Origin: Herbidospora mongoliensis | Lineage (GTDB): Bacteria > Actinomycetota > Actinomycetes > Streptosporangiales > Streptosporangiaceae | DNA: 64,000 bases | Direction of reading: 5' to 3' | Assembly: GCF_001570545.1 (NCBI RefSeq) | Contig: NZ_BBXD01000017.1 | Location: 186,001-250,000, forward strand | Shown here: positions 44,143 to 51,903 of the stretch, piece after piece | Layout of the letters: the number at the start of each line of letters is the position of its first letter | How positions within the stretch are numbered: position 1 is the stretch's first letter | Notes under the pieces: model-generated | What the model was told of the DNA's origin: nothing | Database searches by the model: none | The model's input: the letters and a program-made list of their open reading frames with translations, nothing else | Position numbers and translations under genes: made by a program

Positions 44143-45189
44143 ATGCGAGTACTCGTCACAGGTGGAGCCGGGTTCATCGGCTCGCAGGTCGTCGCCGCGC
44201 TCACCGCCGCCGGGCACGAACCGGTCGTGTTCGACGCCCTCCTCCCGTCCGTCCATCCCGGCAGGCCGGTGCTCCCGGACGCCGAGTTCGTCTGCGGCGA
44301 CGTGCGGGACGCGGAAGCGGTGGCCGGGGCGCTGCGGGGGGTCGGCGCGGTCTGTCATCAGGCGGCCATGGTCGGGCTCGGCACGGATTTCGGCGACGCG
44401 CCCGGCTATGTCTCCTGCAACGACCTCGGCACCGCCGTGCTGCTGGCCGAGATGGCGCGGGCGGAGGTGAGACGGCTGGTCCAGGCTGGTTCGATGGTCG
44501 TGTACGGCGAGGGCCGCTACACCTGCGCCGTCCACGGCGTGGTGCGGCCGGGCCCCCGGGCGGTGGCCGACCTGTCGGCGGGCCGGTTCGAGCCCCGCTG
44601 CCCGCGCTGCGGCGCCGGGCTGGCCCCCGGCCTGGTCTCCGAGGACGCCCCCGCCGACCCCCGCAACGTGTACGCCACCACCAAACTCGCCCAGGAGCAT
44701 CTGGCCGCGTCGTGGGCACGGGCGACCGGCGGCCGGGCGGTGTCGCTGCGCTACCACAACGTCTACGGGCCGGGCATGCCCCGCGACACCCCCTACGCCG
44801 GGGTGGCCTCTTTCTTCCGATCGGCGCTGGAGCGCGGCGAGGCTCCCCGGGTGTTCGAGGACGGCGGGCAGCGGCGTGACTTCGTCCACGTCAGGGACGT
44901 CGCGCGGGCCAACGCGGCGGCGCTGGACTCTCTGGGCGAAGGCCACACCGCCTACAACGTGGGCAGCGGCGAGCCCCACACCGTCGGCGAGATGGCCACC
45001 GCCCTCGCCGCCGCGTTCGGCGGCCCGATGCCGGTCGTCACGGGCGAATACCGGCTGGGCGACGTCCGGCACATCACCGCGGACTCCGCCCGGCTGCGCG
45101 AGGAACTGGGCTGGAAGCCCGAGGTGGAGTTCGCCGACGGGGTCGCGGAGTTCGCCTTCGCGCCCCTCAGGTCACCAGCGGGAGGGTGA
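44143..45189 (+). CDS. NAD-dependent nucleotide-sugar epimerase/dehydratase (dTDP-L-rhamnose 4-epimerase-like)
   Basis: A 348-residue extended SDR. Seen: VLVTGGAGFIGS at the N-terminus, YATTK catalytic pair, RYHNVYGPGMPRDTPYAGVASFF, GGQRRDFVHVRDVA. A distinctive insert after the catalytic serine has CAVHG and RCPRCGAG, i.e. four cysteines/histidine that may bind zinc; this insert occurs in dTDP-L-rhamnose 4-epimerase-like enzymes. It probably supplies a sugar nucleotide to the neighbouring glycosyltransferases. Its 3' end overlaps the convergent histidine kinase by 23 bp. Confidence 0.85.
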   Translation: MRVLVTGGAGFIGSQVVAALTAAGHEPVVFDALLPSVHPGRPVLPDAEFVCGDVRDAEAVAGALRGVGAVCHQAAMVGLGTDFGDAPGYVSCNDLGTAVLLAEMARAEVRRLVQAGSMVVYGEGRYTCAVHGVVRPGPRAVADLSAGRFEPRCPRCGAGLAPGLVSEDAPADPRNVYATTKLAQEHLAASWARATGGRAVSLRYHNVYGPGMPRDTPYAGVASFFRSALERGEAPRVFEDGGQRRDFVHVRDVARANAAALDSLGEGHTAYNVGSGEPHTVGEMATALAAAFGGPMPVVTGEYRLGDVRHITADSARLREELGWKPEVEFADGVAEFAFAPLRSPAGG

Positions 45190-46276
45190 CCTCGAACCGG
45201 CAGCCGCCGGGCACGTTGCGCACATCCGCCTGCCCCGCGTGGGCCTCGACGATGCCGCGCACGATCGCCAGCCCGAGCCCCGCTCCGGCGGGCGGGGTGC
45301 GGGCGGCGGTGCCGCGCCAGCCGGTGTCGAACACGCGCGGCAGGTCGTCGGCCGGGATGCCGCCGCACGCGTCGGTGACCGCCAGGACCGCGCTGTCGCC
45401 GCGACGACCGGCGCTCACCGCGACCGTGCCGTCGGCCGGGGTGTGCCTGATCGCGTTGACCAGCAGGTTGGCCAGCACCCGGGTCATCTCCTTGCCGTCG
45501 ACCTCGACGGGCACGTGGTCGATGTCCTCGCCGACCAGCCGCACGCCGCGCTCGTCGGCCAGCGGCCCGGCGCCCAGCAGCGCGTCGGCGGCCAGGTCGC
45601 GCAGCGACATCCGGCTCGGCACGGGGGTGAACGCCCCCGCGTGGATGCGCGACAGCTCGAACAGGTCGCCGACCATCGCGGTCAGCCGCTCGACCTCCGC
45701 GCGGATCTGGCGGTGGTAGCGGGCGGGGTCGGCGGCGACGCCGTCCTCCAGGGCCTCGGCCATGGCCCGCAGACCGGTGAGCGGGGTGCGCAGGTCGTGG
45801 GAGATCCAGGCGACCAGCTCACGCCGCGAGGCCTCCAGCGACCTCTCCCTCTGCCGGGAGGCGGCGAGCTTCTCGCTGGTGGCGGCCAGTTCCCTGGCCA
45901 GGTCGGCCAGTTCTGCGGTCGCAGGGGCGGCCGGGACGGCGAAGTCGCCGTCGTCGCCGAAGTCACGGGCGGCCCTGGCCAGGTCGCGGCTGCGGGCCAC
46001 CACCCACCGGCCCAGCACCAGCGCGGTCGCCAGTGACACCGCGGCGGCCATCGCGACCACCAGCGTCACCACCCACAGGTCGTGGGGTGACAGGAACATC
46101 GCCCACGCCACCGAGAGGGTCCCGGCGAGCATGGCGGTGACCGCGACGACCGCCACCACGATCAGCGAGACGGCCACCGAGCGACGCCGCAGGGACACCA
46201 GCACGCCCGCGCCCGCCAGCCCGGCGACGACCGCCCCGCCGAGCGCGAACAGCGCGATGAGCACAACATCCTTCAT
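45167..46276 (-). CDS. Two-component sensor histidine kinase
   Basis: A 369-residue membrane kinase. Several N-terminal membrane helices (about 4-28, 33-55, 67-90) with short external loops, so it probably senses within the membrane. A HAMP-like linker is followed by HisKA with phospho-acceptor His160 in WISHDLRTPL. The HATPase part has NLLVNAIRHT (N box), VTDACGGIP and GAGLGLAI. It overlaps the response regulator by 4 bp. Candidate controller of the surrounding sugar/redox cluster. Confidence 0.92.
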   Translation of the reverse strand: MKDVVLIALFALGGAVVAGLAGAGVLVSLRRRSVAVSLIVVAVVAVTAMLAGTLSVAWAMFLSPHDLWVVTLVVAMAAAVSLATALVLGRWVVARSRDLARAARDFGDDGDFAVPAAPATAELADLARELAATSEKLAASRQRERSLEASRRELVAWISHDLRTPLTGLRAMAEALEDGVAADPARYHRQIRAEVERLTAMVGDLFELSRIHAGAFTPVPSRMSLRDLAADALLGAGPLADERGVRLVGEDIDHVPVEVDGKEMTRVLANLLVNAIRHTPADGTVAVSAGRRGDSAVLAVTDACGGIPADDLPRVFDTGWRGTAARTPPAGAGLGLAIVRGIVEAHAGQADVRNVPGGCRFEVTLPLVT

Positions 46277-46959
46277 TCCGGCTCTCCCGGGTCGAATCGG
46301 TAGCCGACGCCCCACACGGTGTGGATGAGCCGGGGCTGCGCGGGATCGTCCTCGATCTTGCCGCGCAGCCGTCTGACGTGGACGGTCACCGTCGACAGGT
46401 CGCCGAAGTCCCAGCCCCACACGTCCCGCATCAGCTCCTCACGGGTGTGCGCCCGATAGGGGTGGGCCAGGAAATGGGCCAGCAGATCGAACTCGCGCAG
46501 CGTCAACGTGAGCTCGGCGCCGTCCTTGGCGGCGCGGTGGGTCTCCGGGTCGACGGTCAGCCCGGCGACGCCCAAGGGCCCGCGCGCGACCGGGACGGCC
46601 GCCCGGCTGCGCCGCAGTACCGACTCGACCCGCAGGACCAGCTCACGGGGGCTGAAGGGCTTGGTGACGTAGTCGTCGGCGCCCACCTCCAGGCCGGCGA
46701 TGCGGTCGTCCTCCTCGCCCCGGGCGGTCAGCATGATCACCGGGACGGGGCTCGCCGCGCGCAGGCGGCGGCAGACCTCCAGGCCGTCGAGGCCGGGCAG
46801 CATGAGATCGAGCACGACCAGGTCGGGCCCGCCGACGATGGCGCGGTGGAGCCCCGTGGGGCCGTCGGCGGCGTGGTCGACGCTGTGACCGGCGCGCACC
46901 AGGTAGTCGGCGACGACGCCTGCGACGGTCGGGTCGTCCTCGACGACCAGGATCCTCAT
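46273..46959 (-). CDS. OmpR/PhoB-family response regulator
   Basis: A 228-residue regulator: receiver domain with acidic pocket VVEDD, phospho-acceptor Asp51 in VVLDLMLPG and TKPFSP lysine, then an OmpR winged helix (LTLREFDLLAHFLAHPYRAHTREELMRDVWG; TVHVRRLRGKIEDDP). It is first in its operon with the kinase and divergent from the GT2 operon; the intergenic region holds a motif also found before the molybdopterin gene. Confidence 0.94.
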   Translation of the reverse strand: MRILVVEDDPTVAGVVADYLVRAGHSVDHAADGPTGLHRAIVGGPDLVVLDLMLPGLDGLEVCRRLRAASPVPVIMLTARGEEDDRIAGLEVGADDYVTKPFSPRELVLRVESVLRRSRAAVPVARGPLGVAGLTVDPETHRAAKDGAELTLTLREFDLLAHFLAHPYRAHTREELMRDVWGWDFGDLSTVTVHVRRLRGKIEDDPAQPRLIHTVWGVGYRFDPGEPE

Positions 46960-47006
46960 GAGCCCAGCCTGGCACCCGCAACCATGCAAAACGGACGGCG
47001 TCCGCG

Positions 47007-47027
47007 TTTCGTAAGGACTCCTCCCCC
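47007..47027 (+). promoter_or_regulatory. Shared promoter-region motif before the GT2 operon
   Basis: TTTCGTAAGG (47007-47016), 3-bp spacer, then CCTCCCCC (47020-47027), oriented toward GT2 and about 45-55 bp from its start. The same two blocks, with a 5-bp spacer and the same orientation relative to the gene, precede the molybdopterin oxidoreductase at 50469-50491. Confidence 0.5.
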
Positions 47028-47061
47028 AGATTCCGGTCCGGTTGTTCCTACGGTGGCGAGT

Positions 47062-47718
47062 GTGATCGAACCAACAGTGGACGTCGTGCTGCCCTGCCTG
47101 AACGAGGTCGAGGCCCTGCCGTGGGTGCTGGAGCGGATCCCGCCCGGCTGGCGGGCCCTGGTCGTGGACAACGGGTCGACCGACGGGTCGGCCGAACTCG
47201 CCCGTTCCCTCGGGGCCACCGTGGTGCCCGAGGCCCGGCGCGGGTTCGGGGCGGCCTGTCACGCCGGGCTCGTGGCGGCCACGGCGGAGATCGTCTGTTT
47301 CTGTGACTGCGACGCGTCGCTCGATCCCGGGCTGCTGACGGGGTTCGTACAGAAGATCGGAGAAGGCGACGACCTGGTGCTGGGACGGCGGCGCCCGCAG
47401 TCGCGCGGGGTGTGGCCCGCGCACGCGCGGGCCGGGAACTGGGCGCTGTCGCATCTGGTCAGGCGGCGGACCGGACTGCGGCTGAGGGACCTCGGTCCGC
47501 TCCGGGCGGCCCGGCGGGAGGACCTGCTCAAGCTCGGTCTCACCGATCGGCGCAGCGGGTATCCGCTGGAGATGGTGGTGCGGGCCGCCGACGAGGGCTG
47601 GCGGATCCGCGAGGTCGACGTCCCCTACCTGCCCCGCAGCGGTAAATCCAAGGTCACCGGGACCTGGCGGGGAACGTTCCAGGCGGTCCGGGACATGCGC
47701 GGGGTGCTGGCCCGATGA
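47062..47718 (+). CDS. Glycosyltransferase family 2 (polyprenol-phosphate sugar transferase-like)
   Basis: A 218-residue GT-A enzyme: VDVVLPCLNEVEALPWVLERIP, VDNGSTDGSAELA, and FCDCDASLDP (DXD-equivalent). No membrane helices, so it is a cytoplasmic or peripheral DPM1-like transferase. GTG 47062 or GTG 47053 are both possible; neither has a strong ribosome-binding site. It overlaps the DUF2064 gene by 4 bp, beginning a three-gene operon. Confidence 0.87.
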   Translation: MIEPTVDVVLPCLNEVEALPWVLERIPPGWRALVVDNGSTDGSAELARSLGATVVPEARRGFGAACHAGLVAATAEIVCFCDCDASLDPGLLTGFVQKIGEGDDLVLGRRRPQSRGVWPAHARAGNWALSHLVRRRTGLRLRDLGPLRAARREDLLKLGLTDRRSGYPLEMVVRAADEGWRIREVDVPYLPRSGKSKVTGTWRGTFQAVRDMRGVLAR

Positions 47719-48329
47719 CGACCCTGCTCGTGATCGCCAAAGAGCCCGTGCCCGGACGGGTCAAGACCCGGCTGACCCCGCCGTTCACCCCGTCGGAGGC
47801 GGCGGCGCTCGCCGAGGCGTCCCTGGCCGACACCCTCGCGGTCGCCATGGCGACCCCGGCCGACCGGCACGTCCTGGTGCTGGACGGCTCTCCCGGCCCG
47901 TGGACGCCGCCGGGCCTGGAGATCCTTCCGCAGTGCGGCGGCGGACTGGACGAGCGGCTGGCCGCCGCCTTCGCCTCCTGCCGCGGACCGGCCCTGCTGA
48001 TCGGCATGGACACCCCGCAGGTCACGCCCGGCCTGCTCGCACCCGCCCTGGATTTCGGCGCGTACGACGCCTGGTTCGGCCCCGCCGACGACGGCGGGTT
48101 CTGGGCCCTCGGCCTGAGGGATCCCGACCCGGCGCTGCTGCTCGGCGTGCCGATGTCGGTCCCCGAGACGGGTGCGGCGCAACGGGCCCGGCTGCGGCAT
48201 CTGCGGGTCGGCGAGTTGCCGGGGCTGCGCGACGTCGACACGGCCCGCGACGCCGAGGCGGTGGCCGCCAAGGCGCCCTGGACCCGGTTCGCCGCAGCGC
48301 ACCTGGCGATGTCGGCGGCGCTGCGATGA
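47715..48329 (+). CDS. DUF2064/TIGR04282-family glycosyltransferase-A-fold protein
   Basis: A 204-residue nucleotidyl/glycosyl-transferase-fold protein: IAKEPVPGRVKTRLTPPFTPSEAAALA at the N-terminus, LLIGMDTPQVTPGLL (metal-binding Asp), PADDGGFWALGL and LRDVDTARDAEA near the end. The family is called rSAM/selenodomain-associated transferase 1; its reaction is not established. Middle gene of the GT2-DUF2064-methyltransferase operon. Confidence 0.9.
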   Translation: MTTLLVIAKEPVPGRVKTRLTPPFTPSEAAALAEASLADTLAVAMATPADRHVLVLDGSPGPWTPPGLEILPQCGGGLDERLAAAFASCRGPALLIGMDTPQVTPGLLAPALDFGAYDAWFGPADDGGFWALGLRDPDPALLLGVPMSVPETGAAQRARLRHLRVGELPGLRDVDTARDAEAVAAKAPWTRFAAAHLAMSAALR

Positions 48330-48961
48330 CCTGGCACGACGACCCCTACGCCGTCGCCCTGCGAGCCGGGCGCGGCCCGTTGTTCCTGCGTCGCGCCGAC
48401 GGGCGGCGGTTCCCGCTCGACGTCGAACGCTGGTGCGCGGGAACCGACGCCGCCGATCAGTCGGTGCTGGCCCGGTGCCACGGCACGGTCCTGGACGTCG
48501 GCTGCGGGCCCGGCCGCCTGGTCGCCGCCCTCGCTGAGCGGGGCCATCGCACGCTCGGCGTCGACATCAGCCCGGCGGCCGTCGCCGGGACCCGGCGGCG
48601 AGGCGGGATGGCCCTGTGCCGTTCGGTGTTCGAGCCGCTCCCGGGCACGGGCCGCTGGACCACGGCCCTGCTCATCGACGGGAACATCGGCATCGGCGGC
48701 GACCCGGTGGCGCTGCTGCGGCGCATGGCCGAACTGACCGTCCGGGACGGCCGGTTGATAGCCGAGGCCGACCCCGCCGAGGTGGACGAACGTCATCTCG
48801 TGTGTCTCGACGACGGCAGCGGCGGGCTGGGCGCGCCGTTCCCGTGGGCCAGGGCCGGCGTGACGGCGCTCGTCCGGCACGCCGGCACGGCGGGCTGGTC
48901 TCCCGCCGACGAGTGGTCGGTGGCGGGTCGCCGGTTCGTGGAACTGGTGCGGCCGGTCTAG
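48326..48961 (+). CDS. Class I SAM-dependent methyltransferase
   Basis: A 211-residue methyltransferase with motif I VLDVGCGPGRLVAAL, GVDISPAAVA and a later RDGRLIAEADP. It starts within the last codons of the DUF2064 gene (ATGA overlap). Its 3' end overlaps the convergent small membrane protein by 4 bp. Probably modifies the same product as the upstream transferases; substrate unknown. Confidence 0.87.
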   Translation: MTWHDDPYAVALRAGRGPLFLRRADGRRFPLDVERWCAGTDAADQSVLARCHGTVLDVGCGPGRLVAALAERGHRTLGVDISPAAVAGTRRRGGMALCRSVFEPLPGTGRWTTALLIDGNIGIGGDPVALLRRMAELTVRDGRLIAEADPAEVDERHLVCLDDGSGGLGAPFPWARAGVTALVRHAGTAGWSPADEWSVAGRRFVELVRPV

Positions 48962-49329
48962 CGGCGGCGGCGGATCAGCATCAGCGCGACCGCCGCCACC
49001 GCCACGACCCCCAGACAGATCAGCAGGTTGCGGCCGTAGGGCTGGGCCAGCACCGTCGGGTTCGGCGAGGGGCCGGGGCGCAGCAGCACGGGCAGCGTGA
49101 CCAGGACCAGCGCTCCCATGGAGATCAGCGCCCCGCGCACCACCGCCCGGTCGGGCAGCCGCGCCACCAGCAGGCCGACGAGCAGCACGAGCGGCCCGAT
49201 GATCGCGTCGTGCAGGGCGACGGCCCCGCCGAACCCGACGACGACCCCCCACAGGCCCGGCAGCGGCAGCAGGAAGACCAGTCCCACGGCGATCAGGGCC
49301 ACACCGGCCGCGCCCAGGGTGATTCTCAC
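48958..49329 (-). CDS. Small membrane protein downstream of molybdopterin oxidoreductase
   Basis: A 123-residue protein with four predicted membrane helices (LGAAGVALIAVGLVFLL; AIIGPLVLLVGLLVA; LISMGALVLVTLPVLL; LLICLGVVAVAAVALMLI) and a basic RRRR end. GTG start overlaps the preceding stop as GTGA. Probably a partner of the oxidoreductase, for instance in membrane anchoring; not a named family that I recognise. Confidence 0.78.
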   Translation of the reverse strand: MRITLGAAGVALIAVGLVFLLPLPGLWGVVVGFGGAVALHDAIIGPLVLLVGLLVARLPDRAVVRGALISMGALVLVTLPVLLRPGPSPNPTVLAQPYGRNLLICLGVVAVAAVALMLIRRRR

Positions 49330-50444
49330 CGGACCTCCAGCTTGGACACCCATTTGGTCTGCAGGACACCCGGCCGGTTCGGGGCGATGACGCGCGCCGG
49401 GTAGCCGTGGTCGAGCGAGAGCACCTCGTCGTTGAGCTTGAGCGCGAGCAGGGTCTGCGGGTCGTCGGCGTACTGGGCGGGCATCTCGGTGACCCGGTAG
49501 TAGCCCCACACCTCCAGCGAGGTCACCCGCAGCGCGGCGCCCGGTGGCGCGCCCGCGCGGGCCAGCAGGTCGCGGATCGGCACGCCGCTCCACCAGGCGT
49601 TCACACTCCACCCTTCGACGCAGGCGATCGGGAGGCGTACCCGCTGTTGCGGGAGGGCGTTCAGTTCGGCCAGCGTGATCCGGTACGGCCTCGGTCCCGC
49701 CACCTCCAGCGCCCAGCCCTCGGCCGAGGCGTAGGTGACCTGCGCGGCGACGGCCGTGCGGTTGATCGGCACCCCCTGGGTCGCGATGTCGGGGTTGCGG
49801 GGCGCGAGCAGGGTGAAGGCGCGCAGTGGCGTGAACGACTGCCCGACCGTCGTCAGCGTGACCGCCCCCACCGCCGCGCCGACCCCCGCGAGCAGCGCCC
49901 GGCGGTCGGCCGCGTCCACGTCGGAGGTCTTCTTCCGCCAGTGCGCCCTGATCAGCGGCGCCTTCACCGCCAGGTGCAGCAGCAGCGCACCCGCGACGAT
50001 CCAGCCGACCGCGTAGTGGGTCTGGGTGAAGGAGAACGGCCACGGATACCACTGCAGGATGTTGATCAGCCCGGTGAACAGCTCGAACACCGTCGCCGCC
50101 ACGAGCAGCGCGATCGTCAGCCGCTCGACGAGATGAGGGAGCGACCGGAAGGGCGGCCAGGCGAACAGCCGGGGGTAGACCGTCCACAGCTTGGCCATGA
50201 CGAGCACGATCGCCGCCAGCCCCGACGCGACGTGCAGCCCCTGGGTCAGCCGGTAGCCCCAGACGGGCCGGGTCGGCAGCAGCCCGGTCATCCAGCCCGG
50301 TGGATGCTGGAGCACGTGGCTGATCAGCCCGGTCAGGAAGCAGACGGCGATGGCCGTCCCCAGCCAGCGGCCGATCGCCACAGCGGTCCTGGGATCGTGC
50401 AACCGGCCCCTGAACTGCGGAAGCGTGGGTCTCATGGGTCCCAT
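49326..50444 (-). CDS. Molybdopterin-dependent oxidoreductase with N-terminal membrane (cytochrome b561-like) domain
   Basis: A 372-residue fusion. Residues ~20-165 hold four membrane helices with histidines at positions suited to haem (TGLISHVLQH; GLHVASGLA; THYAVGW; LLLHLAVK), then a linker with a Tat-like or anchor helix, then a sulfite-oxidase-type molybdopterin domain (~215-372) with molybdenum-ligand candidate Cys275 in IACVEGWSV and a C-terminal LDHGYPARVIAPN. Electrons may pass between haem and Mo sites across the membrane. ATG 50444 or ATG 50435. Convergent with the GT2 operon but sharing its promoter motif. Confidence 0.85.
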   Translation of the reverse strand: MGPMRPTLPQFRGRLHDPRTAVAIGRWLGTAIAVCFLTGLISHVLQHPPGWMTGLLPTRPVWGYRLTQGLHVASGLAAIVLVMAKLWTVYPRLFAWPPFRSLPHLVERLTIALLVAATVFELFTGLINILQWYPWPFSFTQTHYAVGWIVAGALLLHLAVKAPLIRAHWRKKTSDVDAADRRALLAGVGAAVGAVTLTTVGQSFTPLRAFTLLAPRNPDIATQGVPINRTAVAAQVTYASAEGWALEVAGPRPYRITLAELNALPQQRVRLPIACVEGWSVNAWWSGVPIRDLLARAGAPPGAALRVTSLEVWGYYRVTEMPAQYADDPQTLLALKLNDEVLSLDHGYPARVIAPNRPGVLQTKWVSKLEVR

Positions 50445-50468
50445 GCAATCGCGCCGGAGGCCCGTTCG

Positions 50469-50491
50469 GGGGGAGGCGGCACCTTACGAAA
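50469..50491 (-). promoter_or_regulatory. Shared promoter-region motif before the molybdopterin operon
   Basis: On the minus strand: TTTCGTAAGG (50491-50482), 5-bp spacer, CCTCCCCC (50476-50469), 25-48 bp from the oxidoreductase start. It matches both blocks of the GT2-operon motif at 47007-47027. Confidence 0.5.
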
Positions 50492-50549
50492 TCCGGACGT
50501 CGGGCCAGCCTGCGAGCTTCTCCGGCAGGCGCGCTGAGAGTCTGACCCG

Positions 50550-51896
50550 GTGAGACTCACCATCGTCCTGCTGTCGGGCCTGGTCACCGCGCTGGCCGTC
50601 GCGATCACCCGCGCCGGGCAGCTCGCCGACCCGGCGGGCCTGATCGGTTGGTACGCCCTGTGCTGGGTTCTGTTCGCGGCGGCGGCGTGGTCGCTGCGCC
50701 GGGTCCCCGCCCGGCGGGCGGCGGCGCTGGTGCTCGTGGGTGGCCTCGCCGTGGGCGCGACCGGTCTGCTGGACGTGCCCCGGACCAGTACCGACTCCTA
50801 CCGGTACGCCTGGGACGGCCGCGTCCAGGCCGCGGGGATCTCCCCCTATGACCATCCTCCGGCCGACCGCGCGCTGGCCGTTCTGCGCGACGAGTGGCTG
50901 TTCCCCGACGGCCCGATCTGCTCTCAGACCTACCTGTCGTGGCTGCCGGAAGGCGGCTGCACCCGCATCAACCGGCCGAGGGTGCCGACGATCTACCCGC
51001 CGGTGTCGGAGGCGTACTTCCTGGCCGTGCACGCGCTCTCCCCCGGCGGCGCCCGCCACAAGCCCCTGCAGGTCGGCGGCCTGCTGCTCGCCCTGGCGAC
51101 GACGCTGCTGCTGGTGCGGGTGGCGGGGGCACGCGGCGCGAGCCTGTGGGCGTGGTGCCCGGCCGTGCCGGTCGAGGCGGTCAACAACGCCCACGCCGAC
51201 ATGCTCGCCGTCCTGCTGGCGGTCGCCGGGATCGCGGTGGTGGCCCGGCACCGCACCGCCGGGGGCGCGCTGCTGGGCGCGGCCGTCGCCGCGAAGTTCC
51301 TCCCCGCGCTGCTGCTGCCCGGGGCCCTTTCCCGGGTACGCCGCCCGCGCGACGCCCTGGCCGTCCTCGTCCCGGCCGGGCTGGTGGTGGCAGTCGCCTA
51401 CCTGCCCTATCTGCTGGCGTCGCAGGCGTCGGTGTTCGGCTACCTGACCGGATACACGGCCGAAGAGGGTTACCAGAGCGGCGCCGACGGCCGCTACGCC
51501 CTGGTCCGATGGCTGCTGCCCGATGCCTGGGCGCTGCCGGTCGTCGTGGTGGTGATGGGATGCGTGGTGACGTACACGATCATCAAGGGCGACCCGGAGC
51601 GGCCCTGGAGCGGCGCGCTGACCGTGACCGGGACGGCGTTCCTGCTGCTCACGCCCGGCTACTCCTGGTATGCCTTGCTGCTCGTCGCCCTGGTCGCCCT
51701 CGACGGCCGCTGGGAGTGGCTCGGTGTGGCGGCGGCCGGGGCGGTGGCCTATGTCACCGGCGCGGGAACGGTCGCGTACGCGCTGGCCGCCGTCGTGGTC
51801 GTCGTGTGTGGTCTGCGGGCCCGCCATGACCTGCACACGCCGGTGGATCCACGCCGCGCTGAGAGGCCTGACGGCGCTCGCATCCGCCATGAGTGA
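50550..51896 (+). CDS. Multispanning GT-C-like glycosyltransferase (GT87/DUF2029 type)
   Basis: A 448-residue polytopic membrane protein with about 11 helices. After the first helices it carries STDSYRYAWDGRVQAAGISPYDHPP, the external acidic loop and GI(S/N)PY motif of the polyprenol-phosphate-dependent mannosyltransferase-like GT87 group, then INRPRVPTIYPPVSEAYF. It likely transfers a sugar from a polyprenyl-phosphate donor outside the membrane. GTG start. It completes the cluster with GT2, which could make that donor. Confidence 0.85.
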   Translation: MRLTIVLLSGLVTALAVAITRAGQLADPAGLIGWYALCWVLFAAAAWSLRRVPARRAAALVLVGGLAVGATGLLDVPRTSTDSYRYAWDGRVQAAGISPYDHPPADRALAVLRDEWLFPDGPICSQTYLSWLPEGGCTRINRPRVPTIYPPVSEAYFLAVHALSPGGARHKPLQVGGLLLALATTLLLVRVAGARGASLWAWCPAVPVEAVNNAHADMLAVLLAVAGIAVVARHRTAGGALLGAAVAAKFLPALLLPGALSRVRRPRDALAVLVPAGLVVAVAYLPYLLASQASVFGYLTGYTAEEGYQSGADGRYALVRWLLPDAWALPVVVVVMGCVVTYTIIKGDPERPWSGALTVTGTAFLLLTPGYSWYALLLVALVALDGRWEWLGVAAAGAVAYVTGAGTVAYALAAVVVVVCGLRARHDLHTPVDPRRAERPDGARIRHE

Positions 51897-51903
51897 ACCC
51901 TGT

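Noticed and set aside
46992-47004. CGGACG-G-CGTCCG palindrome before the GT2 operon
   Set aside because: Odd-length GC-rich palindrome of a kind common by chance here; unlike the nearby TTTCGTAAGG motif it is not repeated at the molybdopterin promoter.
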